From: Rhyacichthys aspro
Taxonomy: Eukaryota; Chordata; Actinopteri; Gobiiformes; Rhyacichthyidae
Assembly (NCBI GenBank): GCA_036850595.1
Contig: CM072156.1
Coordinates: 15,510,326 to 15,574,325, forward strand
Length of the DNA stretch: 64,000 bases
Direction of reading: 5' to 3'
Shown: positions 25,949 through 38,731 of the stretch, piece by piece
How positions within the stretch are numbered: position 1 is the stretch's first letter
Layout of the letters: every line of letters begins with the position of its first letter
Made by a program: the position numbers and the translations under genes
Notes under the pieces: model-generated
Database searches by the model: none
Seen by the model: only the letters and a program-made list of their open reading frames with translations
Told to the model about the DNA's origin: nothing

Positions 25949-27933
25949 CTGAAATACAGCACAACAGAAAAACGCAATTAGGTACTCGCTGAGCCACAAC
26001 ACGTAAAATGAAATGTATTCAATCAGAGGCAATATGATCAATTAAACACAGCTACAACTGAAGCATCGGGAAGACTAAAATAAAGAGAACACCACAGTAT
26101 TGACTTCTTGATGGGGCTTCTTAAGACATAGAAGAAAAAGTGGCCCTCTAATCCAGGACCAAATGACAAGTGAGACCAGCGACTAAACAGCATTTGGAGA
26201 CCACACAATGACTTCACCAAATCACAAATTAGACAGAGTGCTCACATATTTTCAAGGAAGTCCCAATCAATTGCTATCTATTTCTGTCTAGGAGAATTTT
26301 GCATAATGGCCAAGCAAGCCTTTTACAGGGTAAGTGGCTTTGTAAAGGTTTCCAGTGCACTTTTATTAGATTAGGTTTAAAGCATTCTTGGAGTAACTGA
26401 CAAAGTTGCTGCATTTAATCTTGATGTTTACGAAATCTATTGCAATTAAGCTGATCAAATTAAGGGATTTACTCCACAAACAGCTGTCTGTTTAACAAAT
26501 GCTGGAAAACTCTACTTATTCAAATGAAACAGGATAGCAAATTGACTAATAGAATGAAGGATCTTCGTAACAACAATTTGTGCCGGATGTTTTGTTTTCA
26601 GTGATATATCCATTCAAACACACCTATATTAGTTTGCATTTTCTGACAACTTATGTGATATTTATCTTAGCTTTTTTTTTTAATTAATGCAGAGTCATAT
26701 GTTAGATCATACGGTTAGCAATGGCTTGGACAGTTAATATTATAATAATAATATCAAATACAGTTAAAATCCATAAATCATTAGACATTACCAGTCTTAA
26801 GTCAGTTTTGTATTACTAAGCTCAAAGGGTATCATTAGAATACAAGACTTATTTTGACACAGCAATTGTTATAGACAGCCTTCCAACTGCATCATGCTAC
26901 ATGCTATGCTAGTTAGTCCACATGCTGACCAAATCAACTAGAAAACATTACTCTACCTGATTTTCTTTTTGCTGTACCCGTCTCAGATTCCACTTACCCC
27001 CAAAGCAGCCCAGGAACCTCTTCTGCTACCAGATCATTTTTCCTCCACAAAATACTAGTACATTTCACCAAACTGAAGTTTAGAGTTCAGTATTAGCTTT
27101 GCGTTAGCATAGCAGTGACTTCAGCGTCAGAACTTCAATTATCTCCGCCTCATTAAACATTGCATGATTGAATTCACAGTATTCATCCGCATTTTCACAT
27201 TGCCTTGCTTTTTTCTGTTGATGTTTTTCTTTTTGTGCTGTTTCGCTGTGTTCAAATACATATTCGGCACTGGAGACTTTCTTGGCAGCTCTTAAACTTC
27301 CTGGAATGTCACATGACGAGACGGTGTAGACCAATGGGAGCGCTCCATTTTTGACCATGTGATTTTGTGAGCATATGATTGGCCAAGGTTTTCAGTTCCT
27401 GAATAGAGGTTCTCATCTTTTACAATTCCTTATAATAAACAGTAGATGCCTTCATAAAGTCTGTTTTTTCCCACAAATCCTATTTTTTACAATATACTAT
27501 TTGGGATTTAAACCATTTTCCCCAACTAGAAGGAAAAAAAAAGTTAAAGTAGGCAAAGTTTAATTGATAGTAAAACATTTTGATCGTAGCCAAATAATTG
27601 ATGTACTATTCCCTTTAATCAAAATGCAGTCTTAATTAGTGAGCAATGGGCAGGACTTGCTAATAGAGCCTTGAAATGTATCTAGTGATATAATATAAGT
27701 CCGCAAAAATACTACTAAAGTATAATAATATAATAATATATTATTGTTGATAGAAAGTGGAAGAATAGGTTTGTAAGCTTTGTTAATGTAGGTTACAGGA
27801 GTACTCATTTCATGAAAATAACAATCTTATGTCTGTTAAGACGCTGCTGCTTCTGCTCAAGTTAGTAAAAAACTTACCATGCATTAATGTTTTGAACAAA
27901 AAAGAAAAGGAAAAAAAAGAAATAGACTATTAC
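25949..27933 (-). other. mvb12b first intron (2.0 kb, proposed)
   Basis: Lies between the proposed first exon and the ATG exon. An 84-codon minus-strand open frame at 27104-27358, lysine/glutamate-rich with an FNEAEIIEVL motif, is not recognisable. It may be a worn repeat (see findings). Confidence 0.45.
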
Positions 27934-28001
27934 CTGTTGAACGGTTACTGCTCTTGCTGAACTAACACCGCTCAAACTTTGGACTTCACCCTCAGTAAAT
28001 G
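27934..28001 (-). other. mvb12b: probable mvb12b non-coding first exon
   Basis: The minus-strand sequence ends CAACAG|GTAATA (donor 27928-27933), just downstream of an ETS-type CCCGGAAG motif. It contains no ATG, so translation would begin at the MTEV start codon in the next exon. The transcription start is not visible; the right end is set at the ETS motif. Based on context only. Confidence 0.38.
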
Positions 28002-28100
28002 CTTCCGGGTTTTAGTTAATTATTAGCTTAGCCTACTAAAAAGCAGCAGCAGGGTTGCCAGGTTTTAGCAACAAACCTAGCCCAATGGCCAATCAAAATT
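28002..28100 (-). promoter_or_regulatory. probable mvb12b core promoter
   Basis: On the minus strand there is CCCGGAAG at 28002-28009, a typical ETS/GABP site of housekeeping promoters. About 75-90 bp upstream are two CCAAT boxes in inverted orientation (28082-28086 and 28089-28093). There is no TATA box. A TATA-less ETS plus CCAAT layout suits a broadly expressed ESCRT gene. The motifs are seen; the promoter role is inferred from position. Confidence 0.4.
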
Positions 28101-30261
28101 AGCCCAAAACTAGTCCAGGGGACGGAGGTCAGCTAGTAGGGTTTCTCAGGGCCCCTACACCTTGCAAAATTGTGCTTAATCTGTTTCATCCTAGAACAGT
28201 TTTTATTATTAGTAGGACTTGGCAACACTGAGCAGCGGTGAAGCGCCCTCTTGCAATGGGTAAGTAGGCTATTTGGTTAATTTTCCTCAACAGTGTATCG
28301 AAACAAAATGATACCTCCGTCAGGGATATTTGTAGCAACTAGATGCTAAAGAATTTTAAACATCTTTTTGTTGAGTTGTTGTTTCTCCACATCAGATTAG
28401 CTTTATTTAACAAATGAAAACAGAAACAACATCAACAAATTTAAAAGGAAAAAAATGTGTGAGTTACATAAGGACTTAAGGTTCCAGTTTGACCATAACT
28501 GAATTAAGTTTGTGCTTCACTGAATTACTGTCATTACATGAACATATTCATTGGTCACACCTTCTGGCAGCCACTGGCCTCCTGATTATTGCATGTCATT
28601 AGTGTAACCATATAAAAGTAAGATAAAGAGCAATGTAAGAGCTAGGCTCTAAAATTGTAATAGTTTATTGGATCACAGAAGTTAGAAATGACTGTGTGCA
28701 CTGTTTAGACTAGAGCACCCAGAAAAGACATATTCATAAAACTTAGAAAAACTAGGTAAATGGCTGCTCATATTGTAGTATATATTTCTATCAATCTGTT
28801 CAAAGAATAACAACCGCTACTTGATTATTTTAGGATGTCAAAAATGTCAAAGGCAAAGAAAAGCTTTACTGTGCATTTAGGATCAACTTAAAGTAAAGCA
28901 GCCATTTGTAGCATCTCAACCATTTGTAGCACCTTTTGTAACATCACCTTCATTCCACACTTAAGCTACTTCTCACATAGTACAAACACGTGTTTGCACG
29001 TAAAGGTGCTGACACCCAGTGAAACAGACATGCTCATTTTATGTATATTTGTAGCAGTGTTGAGGTTGATAAGACTCAAAATCAGTTGTCAGTTGAAAAA
29101 AAAAAAGTCATGTACACACCAGGCTCTGGCTTGGAAGAGGTACACCTGCTAAAGTAATGGTCTAATTATGGAATAGGCGTTGAAACACTCATTGAGAGTC
29201 TGGAGATATCAGCAACACATGCTAACTGTGAAAGCCATCAGCTATTACAGTGTTTTAATGTGCGGCACATACCACGCTGAGGATTGTGGGGCAGGATGAA
29301 TGATGGCTGTGGCAGATTCTGTGGGGGAGCAGCCAATGCTCGCTGCATAGCATTACAGCTGGCATTTTAGAAAGGTTCGTTAAAAAGCTATTTCTTTGTT
29401 CATCCTTTGTTTCCCTTATACTTTATGACATATGTCAGTTAAAGTCACTAGACACCTCTAGTGTAGAAAATATGCACATGTTATAGTAGCTTTATAGCTT
29501 TAACAATGTTTTAGTCAAGAGTGCTAATGATTGAAGTGCCCCTGGACCAAAATTATACCTCAGTGCATGACTTTGCACCCAAATGATACAAAACAGCAAA
29601 GGTTTCCTTTTCTCATGTAAAGGTCATTCGGTGTGTTTTGTAATTTGCTGACACTAGTCTAGGGACTGAAGATGGAGATTTCTATGTAGCCACCGTGAGA
29701 GTAATAATATCCCTATCTCAACTTGGGAAATCTACTGCGCCCCAATGTCCCCGTCACCCGCATGAACCCATTATAGACTGCGTACAAATCTGCAGGTCTC
29801 ATTTCATATATGACCCTCACTCCCTCCTCCGCCCTTTCTGTCTACTCATAAAACCCTGTGTCTCCAGAATAGCTTATAATAACATGCTTTAAGAAGCCTA
29901 CCCTTAGTGCCCCCAAAGGAAACAGTCTTGCAAGGCTTTACAATATCATGCTTTTTTCTAATTAAAGGTCATTTTGTTTTGAGTCTCATTGTTGCCATGG
30001 CTGAAAACTCTCCCAAAACTTGTTACCTTTGCCAAATGCAATTTAATTTTCCATTTATGCCATCTGTTTTCTTGGCTAAGCAATTGCACAAGTTTAAATT
30101 GAAGGAGGTGTCTTGCACAGCTTTTTGTTCTCACCAAAACTATTTCAAAAACAAACATTTAGTGACCCTCAGGACTGTAGCCAAATGTTTCCGCATAACC
30201 TGAAGTTACTCCTTCATATGTTACTGACCTACCTTTTATTGTTAACACACACCCCTATGCT

Positions 30262-30279
30262 CACGTGCACGTGCACATG
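30262..30279. promoter_or_regulatory. tandem E-box cluster
   Basis: Three contiguous hexamers CACGTG, CACGTG, CACATG with no spacer. They could bind bHLH factors, or may only reflect a TG/CA-rich repeat, since the surroundings are CA-rich. Confidence 0.25.
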
Positions 30280-33075
30280 CACACCCCGCACATATCCATG
30301 CACACTCTCCTCCGTCTGGTGGGGAGTCTGGACTGCTCCGACTGACTGCGCCTCACTGCCCTTGTGCAGTGGTGTGCCAGTTGTGCCTTCCCCCATCGCT
30401 GTGAATGCCACCATCTGGTGTGCCACGTGGACATCATAATCTCCCCTTAATTACATTAGCAGTGCAATCAGTTACTGCATTACAAGGCCGGGCGAAGAGC
30501 TTTTAAATCTTGGAGGAAATCATAAATAATTGCACTAAGTACCCAGCGCCAGATGTGCGTGCCAACTTGGCTGGCATGAGATAAATAGTAACCTCAACCA
30601 CAGTGTTCAATATCGATTCTGCAAACATTTTTTGGGCATTACGATCCCCATGTCCCTTGCTCTTGTCCCCGTTATTGTCCTTTCCCGTTGGTTTCTCTCA
30701 CTGCGTGTCAAAGCACACAGTTGATGGCTACCTGTTGCTGGAGGATGACTGATGGCACTCAAAAAACACTTAGTGACAAGGTCTCTCAGCGTTCCCATTA
30801 CTGCATGCTTCAGTCATCCCTCTGTATGTAATTAGATGTTGTTCAGGTCTTGAGTCGTACATTGCTATTCTGAATAGTTGCGTGTGAGTTGTGGAACGTA
30901 GTCTGTGAGGGAAGACATTATGCAGCACCATTACTCTCTCCTAAGAGGCGATGTCGCGTTGTGTCGTATGGAACTTGTCACTCATCTTCCTGTCATGTTC
31001 TCAGTTCCCAGAGCTGCTCATACTGACATGTGTCTCACTGATCTCACCCAGCTTAGGCTTACTCACTTTAGCTCATGTGGCTGCCATCCATATAGTCATT
31101 ATGCCAGTAGTGCCCTCGTGTAGGTCTCATCATAATGTTATGAGTAGTAAACATTAGCAGTCTATTCACAATATTATGACATATTACTGCAGTATCCATT
31201 CCAACCAACAACCGCGATTAAGAATATTAATACATTTGTGGTTTTATTTTGCTTCCTCAATGTCAGTTTCATGATCAGTTTCTGAATTACTGATATGCAT
31301 TGGCCATTCAAAGAAATTTTGAAACTACATTATTATTATTAACTCACTTTCACTAGATTCTGCTGTTAAAGGCACAATATTCAGGGGGATTTTAAGAGGA
31401 ATGTTTGTAGAGTGCACCAAGCAGCTTTTGAACAAACCCTAGGCATTTGTCATTTAGATTTACAGTTTCCTCTTTTCTTTTGTGTACTAGTTTTCTCTCA
31501 GGGCTACACATGAAAGGATTCCATGCAAACAAAGAAGGAAAACAGTAAAATTCAAGCAGAGGGCTTTGTGTTTATAGATATATTCAGCTCTGCAGTGTTG
31601 ATCAGCAAAAATCTATTCTGCCTTTAACCAGTGAAATAATGGAGAGCAGTAGCATTCTCTTCTATAAAGTCAAACCAAATACAAAAAACAAAAAAGACAT
31701 CTATATGACAAACATCTATATGACTTCTGGGTAATTTTGATCATCTGTTTGGTAGTGTTAGTGACTGAAAATGGGTTAATAGCTGTTGATAAAGAACTAT
31801 GCATCTTTTTTAACTATACTTTTGTCTCTTTTTAGAAAAAACTTCTTTTAACCCAGTAAAAGATATGGTCAGGATTAGTCAAGAACAATGAAAGGGGAAA
31901 GGAAGGTATGCGTTTATCTGGTCATGACATCCAATAAACAGAGCACAGGTACTATAATAACATGGGATAGGCTTGCTGACAAAATATTTCTGACCTATTT
32001 ATACTATCCAACTCTCTCATGTTACTGTCATTCAACACATGTTGTCTGTGTGTTAATGTATGCATGTTGTTCAAATGAGTTTACCTGTAAACACGGTCCC
32101 ATTTGGGCTGTGTAGTATGTGTGGGTACATTAAATTGGTGTTCTGGTAAAGCGGAACTAAAATGACCCCCGTGTGCCAAGTAGATAGGGTTTTTTAGAGT
32201 GTAAATAAGATATAAATGCACAAAACAGCGCAACAACCATCTATCTTTTAGAGAGAGCTATTGATATTAACATGTACAATGCCCATTTCAATTTATCCAC
32301 AATCTGGCCTTCAAAGTGCTATTTAAATGAGCAGTTGTCTTTTCAACTAAACAACAAGAGGATAAAAACACCGCAGAGTGAAGCTAGAGAATTACAGATA
32401 TTGACTAAATATGTCTTATCATTTATCATAATTTCTCCATCCACTTTGTCACGGCTTCAGCTTTTAAGGAAGATAAATGATACAAGATGTTCTATTCTCT
32501 TTCATACTTTCCATGCTCTGGGAAGTGTGTCCAATATGGACTTACTTTACCTCTTTGCATTTCTGTTGTCACCCGTTTATCACTATCTAGTCATGCCATG
32601 TTTTCTGTTCTTATTCTTGCAGTATTGTGAGACATCTGGCAGTTTGACCTTTAACCCCTCTGATAAGAATGCATTTCATGAGTGATAATGTATGTTAGTA
32701 AGAAGTAATTAGAGGGCACCGTGTCAAAAGACTACACCGCTGTTTTTAGTGGACTAAGTGGTTGATATATGTTTTTCTGGGAGTTTTCGAAGGCGCCACA
32801 ATGTCAGCGTGTCATTAAGGAGCAACACTGGGCATAGTGTGGCATTTGCGAGGCTCCGTCCCAGTGGGCATTATGCTGAGGTGGTCGCCTCAGCAAGGGC
32901 GACCATTAATATCTGCAAAGGAATATTCCCAGGGTGAGGTGACTGGTTGTGGAAGGTCCTGCTCTGGTGAAGACACCTACAACGTGAAAGTTCAAAAAAG
33001 TGCTGACTTGTCTGTGAGTTCAGGTACTAGACACCATCTGCTCCCCTGCTAACGAGTGCAAAACAACCTCTGTTA

Positions 33076-33093
33076 AAAAAAAAAAAAAAAAAA
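33076..33093. repeat. A18 homopolymer tract
   Basis: Eighteen consecutive A with no recognised SINE or LINE body beside it. Confidence 0.7.
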
Positions 33094-36077
33094 TCCTGGA
33101 GGTATATGATCTACTGTCCAATTTTTCATATGGAAAGCCATCTAAAATTAATCAAGTCCCACATATTACACGTACAGCATACATACATAAAACACTGAGT
33201 GGAGAGAGTTATTGGTTTAATAAGATGCTTTGTTTTGACAACTCTAAAAGATGTTTTTCTTGTTTTTGATACCGTGATCACCACATCTATTACACACGTA
33301 GGACTTTGTCACTCAAGTCTCTTATGTATTTGAATGTTTTGCAGGATCCGGTGGTGATTTAGAGGGAACATTTTATCGGAGCTAGCCAAGCGAGCCTGGT
33401 CCACTAGGGAGCCAGGCATTTTATAAGGGTATAAATAATCAATGACACTGCATCTGTAATGGCCTGTAATGCTGTTTGTTAAGTTCCCCGCTCCATCCTG
33501 CCCCCCACCCACAATAGCCCGTTGCTCGAACAATAGAAACGGATTGCCAGAGCTAATTGGCAAGGCAGGGGGAATCTCTCTTTTACGGTTTTACATTCTT
33601 GCCGTATTTCTTTGATTTTATAAAGGCCACAAAACATCGTATTCACTTGTAACATATACCAATAAAATATATGTAGTCTTTGAATATTTAAATTTAAGGA
33701 AGCATTAATACTTTGTGTGCTCTGGGAAATGTGACCGTTAGATCTTTGCTTTTATGTGTTTGTCACTTTCTGTTCATACCTTGTTCCCTTTTTTTAATGT
33801 CTTCATGTTTTCCTGTTTCATTCTTCATTATTTATATTTGAGGATGCATTTACAGGCAATCCACTTTTAATTAGTCTTTTAGAAATTCAGTGAAAAGGTT
33901 TACCATACCATCTTATTCAACTGGTTTGTATGAACCTCGTATTATTTTATTTTTTTTTCCATGTTATTTTATGTCGCTCAGCAAGTTCTTGATTTGTATT
34001 TGTCAACGTAAATTTAGTTTGACCTCTCACCCCCAAATATTAAAATCTACTGCCAAATAAAGCAGTCTTAATTAATAGTGCTTTTGTAACATTTCCCTGA
34101 AACGTACTGCTTTATTAACTTTGAAATCTGAAATATCATGAGACACATTATCATCAGACTTTCCAGTTTATCAGTGACTCACACTGTTGCACATATCCAA
34201 GTTTTCCAACTAAACTAAAATATACAGAAATACCAAACTACTAAATCTTGTCACCATGCACCCACAAGTGTGCGCCCACAGCCGAACACGATACATATTT
34301 TGATTTCCAACCCTCCCCCGCTCTCACCCATGAGCCTCTGATTTCCATTATTATTAATATCTGCCTGTTTAATTTTCAGCTCTGTCATAATGTGTCGGCC
34401 TAAACTACAAGAGACAATCCCTTATTGATTACTTTCCCAGCAGCCCCGGCGCATGCCCCAGCTGATCACGCCTCTCATGCACAGACATCTCATGCATTTC
34501 AGATAATAAGCTGCTGCTCTGGAGTTGAAACAAATTGGATGTGCAGTCAGTCACTGTCCAACTGAATCATGTTGCAGTCTGTCAGTGGACTAGGCTTGGA
34601 TTATCATCTTACACAAGCGCAGCAAAAGAGGGAAGAAATGCCCACAGCTCCTGTGATGATGCTATAGCTTACTGTACAAGTGTTGGTCACATTGTCACAT
34701 AGAGGACATTTATGATTCTGTATTTTGTTGTGTTTTTCACTGGATGACAGATAGATAAAGAGAGGTTGATTGGCTAATCCTCATTTAAAAGGTTCATGTC
34801 GAACTTTTGTTTTGCTAAAGAGAACCTTGAAGGCTATTAGTAGAATTGCAGTAGCTTGAGTTTTTGATTTGATTTTTTCAGGCCAGTTCCCTTAGTCATA
34901 TTGGCCAATTGTTTTGATATAAAACTGTGCATGAGTGGCACATAGAATACTGTACCATTATTGCAGTTCAAGCAGTCTTTGCACAGATATTGTCTATTTT
35001 AATTGCGGACAGTAAAAATATTAGAAACGTTTTGGCATAAAAATATGTAAATCTATACATTTGAAAAGTATATATCACAGGCAGACTTCATGTTCCAGCA
35101 CAAGTTTTTGGGTAAAGAAACAGTGGTTTCTTTTAGTTTGTTGAAGCTAATTTTCTTCAAGATTGTTTAAACAAAGGCATTAAGAGAAATGAAAAATCTA
35201 ATATTTTATATAGATATTATCAGATATTATTTTATCAAATGCACATAGCAATCAAAACATATTCATATGTGTAAATAGTATGTAAAATAGTTATATGATA
35301 TTATTATGTAATATTTCTTGGTAATCTAATAGTGTTCTGGTTAAAAAGCTTTAACAGTCTAGAATTAGCATTATGACTGATGGTTTTTAAAATATTTCTG
35401 TGAAAGAAATTGGACTTTATGAGAAGTGAAAGGCTTATTAGAGGCATATGTTTGTGTACATGACAATTTAATACAGTGCAGGGCACTCCTGACACATGCA
35501 CTGGGATGAGGATTCTTGTTTATGCATCATATTTTCGGACCTGTCAGATAACATATATATAGCATGACAGAACTTATGAAGGGACTGTAGATGCAGGAAA
35601 TGCTATGCTCCATGCACATGTTATAATGTTATACTGTACAAAGACAAGGTGTACATTGTGCCATAGCAATAGCAAACAATGTTGCCATTGTTTTTGCTGT
35701 GAATTCTGTAAAAGAAGCAGAAAATAAAGCATTGTGTCACTCTGGACCTGCACATTTTCAAATTCAGTGCACTTTCACTTAAAAAAAAATCAAAAAAAGG
35801 AAGTTTCTGGAGTTGCTGGAGAAAGACATGATTAATAATACATCAGGATTATAGAGCACAGACTGTGCTGCACTGACTTTAATAAGTCCATGGAGGGAAA
35901 ACAAACCCAGACTATGAACAGCCACACTCACTGCCTGAAAAGCATCTGCATTTAAACTCCAATAAATCTGCCTTTTCACCATTCTTTTACCAACTGCTAG
36001 TGGGTTGTGATTATTAAATTACACATGTATGTAAATCTGGGCTATTTTGTTTGGCCATTTATATCAATCTTTTTTCA

Positions 36078-36098
36078 TTTTTTTTTTTTTTTTTTTTT
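36078..36098. repeat. T21 homopolymer tract
   Basis: Twenty-one consecutive T, preceded by another short T run. Simple sequence. Confidence 0.7.
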
Positions 36099-38710
36099 AG
36101 CAAACTGTTTGAAGTAATCCTTTTATTTAAGAGGAACACCTGAGCGGCTGTGGTTTGCTGCAGAACCCTGAGAAGTAGAATAATTGGCACCCTAGTGTAA
36201 GGCTCCCTCTGTTTGGTGCCAGCTGTTTAAAATATGGATGATATTGTTTTCATTGTTTGGCTTTTATTGAGTTCTTCTTGGGCCGTGCAGTATAATCATC
36301 TGACTCTGACCTTTTCTGGCATGTGGAAAAAGTAAATAAACAAGGCACTGATGTATTCCCGCTTTACCAGAGGAGCTGAGCAGAGGCTTCTGAGTGCATC
36401 GTTTTCAGGTGTCTGGATTCTGCAAGCTGTCTGCGGCTGCCTATAAGTCAGAATCGCCAGATGCCTTTTCTGTGGAACATGTAGAGAATATTGAACGATG
36501 GGATAAAGGAGAATAATTATTGACAACTGTGATCATTGTATGAGTTTGTGTGTCTATTGGCATATTTCACACAAAAGCAAAACTAAAAAATATTGAATGA
36601 ACTACATGAGAGGAGGTGGCCAAAGTTCATCCAAGGGCCAGAGTGAACCTGGATTTGACTTTTTTTTTACTGATATGCACTAAAAGAGGATATATTTTTG
36701 TTTAAGTTTGTGTAAAACATTCACCTGTAAATCCTGTGTTTATGCCATTAAATTACTCATTTATATTTTCCTTAAATCCTTATTTGTCAACTAGCTATCA
36801 TTTTCATACTCCAAGTGGGTGATTACACTTTTCTAAGAACTGCATAACTCACAGTATAAAACAAGTTAATGCCCTAAAGTCAAAACAAATGCATTATCTT
36901 CTGCCCACAGTATTTCAAATGGACAAAACACGATGAGCTCATTTCTGGCACAAGTCTGCGTCGGGGCCTGTAAATTCTCTTCCTGTCTCAGATGTGACAT
37001 GTCCTGCAGTGGCCATACTGTACGTGGATATCACACTAATCCCAGCCTCATCGCATTATTCCACTCATGGCCATCCATTGTTAACTCTCGCATAAATACA
37101 TAGATAAGAAAATGATTCAATTTAAGTCAAGTCTTTCTTGTTATACACTGTCGCCTTAAATCATGCATAAATGTGATAATTACCCACAGTGGGCCAAAAG
37201 GGCCCATCACTGCCACTTTAAATCCAATAAACGCCACGACCTGATCACTATAATTGACCATCTATCAGGGTCATTGAGGAGTCCAATGTTGTTAACCATG
37301 GATTATAATTCCTCTTGATCATTGCTAATTACACAAAGTGGGAGAAACCAATATTCCAGTTGAGAGAACAGCTGCCAAACCATGTCATCAAGGTAACGCA
37401 GGATACTTCTGTGTCAGTTACTGCCAGAAATACAATCACAAGTCACCTATTCATCAATTGATGTGAATGAGAGGATTAAATACAAGCAATAAGTATTTTT
37501 TTAACTTGGATGCACTATCACTTGAGAAATGGTCAAGAATTTATAATAAGTGAGGTTTGTATCCAACAATAGCAATGTATATGCATTTTAAATATAATAT
37601 GACATAATAGAAACATTTTAAAGGCGATGGTATGCAGGATTTCCATTTCTTTTTTAATCCACAAACAATGGAAATCTCTTTCATTTCACTCTGGGGGTCA
37701 ATTGATCTCTAAACCAACATCCATCTGTCTGTATTTCACCACTTTATGTTTTTGAATGTCAGCCAATAACAACTCACTGAAGAAAGCAAAACTTTATGAA
37801 AGAGAGTTTTGAAGCCACATTAAACCTGCAAATACATACCTTTTATTGAGCTTTAAAAAGGATATTCATCTTCAACAGCAGCTAGAACTATATAATTTCA
37901 CTTTTCTTTTTCATTTCCAACTCTGAAATGATTCTAGCTACATTACATTTAAATAAGAATCAGCATACATACTCATGCTACTTGAGAACTACACAATAAC
38001 AGTGAAATTGGCTGTTAGCTTTAACACCGTGCTGAAAGCATCAATGCATCAATTGATTCAGAAACCCTCGCCTGTGTTAGCACCAGAAAAAGTTTTTATT
38101 TGCTTTAATTCAATTATGGTAAAAGGAATTGAACATGATTAAGTAACAAATGCATTACACTCTAATGCATTTAACATACTAAAAGGCACATATTACCTGA
38201 GGGAAAATGCAGTTTAGTCATGTATTTAATTTGTGACTGAACATGCTGTACATATAACATACACTTAGCAGCCAATTTTCATAAATGTGTCACATATGTC
38301 CAACCAAGGACAGTGGACTTTTAGTAAGATCGAATATTCAAATACTTCTACGTCTGAGGTTGCCTGCGTGGCCAACAATCACAGCCCATTTTTCCTCCTC
38401 ACTCTCACTGTCTTTTTCACAACCCATTGAGAAAATGCACAATATATTGAAATTTTATGGAAAGACCCTTAGCCCCTTTCACCACCACACAATTACGTAA
38501 AAGCCAGGGAGCCCTTGAATAACCCTATTTATAGACATTCATTTACGACTATGGTCACAGAGGGGAGGTCTCCTTTGCCACAAACACCCTAAAACATCTG
38601 GGGATGGCATCTACAGCGCACAGAAGGGCATAGCTTTCATCACCAAATTCTTCTTTTTTTTGTCATAAGCACATCATAAAAAAATTCCACCACACACACC
38701 CCCCTCTTCC

Positions 38711-38731
38711 TTTTTTTTTTTTTTTTTTTTT
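38711..38731. repeat. T21 homopolymer tract
   Basis: Twenty-one consecutive T after a C/T-rich stretch. Simple sequence. Confidence 0.7.

Larger units (their letters stand above)
3733..28001 (-). other. mvb12b: mvb12b locus (ESCRT-I subunit MVB12B), partial gene
   Basis: Gene-level entry for the exons listed separately. MVB12 proteins are the fourth subunit of ESCRT-I, with TSG101, VPS28 and VPS37. They act at endosomes in sorting ubiquitinated cargo into multivesicular bodies. The N-terminal MABP domain binds acidic membranes and the C-terminal UMA domain joins the ESCRT-I core. The sequence shows MABP exons (motifs DADLWKDGLFKSKVTRYLCF and DVKVIDIKDALPEGF, then a basic RKRRLCVKV strand) and UMA exons (LDDVPFVVSEKF and GITIKSLAEIEEE) in the family's order on the minus strand with matching splice phases. 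The MABP text is closer to MVB12B than to MVB12A, but the serine-rich linker is divergent, so this may be one of two fish ohnologues. The terminal exon, expected to carry the AAARLPP-type tail, is not in the window. One linker exon is unlocated. Confidence 0.88.

Noticed and set aside
32272..32685. 137-codon plus-strand open frame
   Set aside because: The translation is hydrophobic and AT-driven with no motif, no splice or promoter context and no family resemblance.
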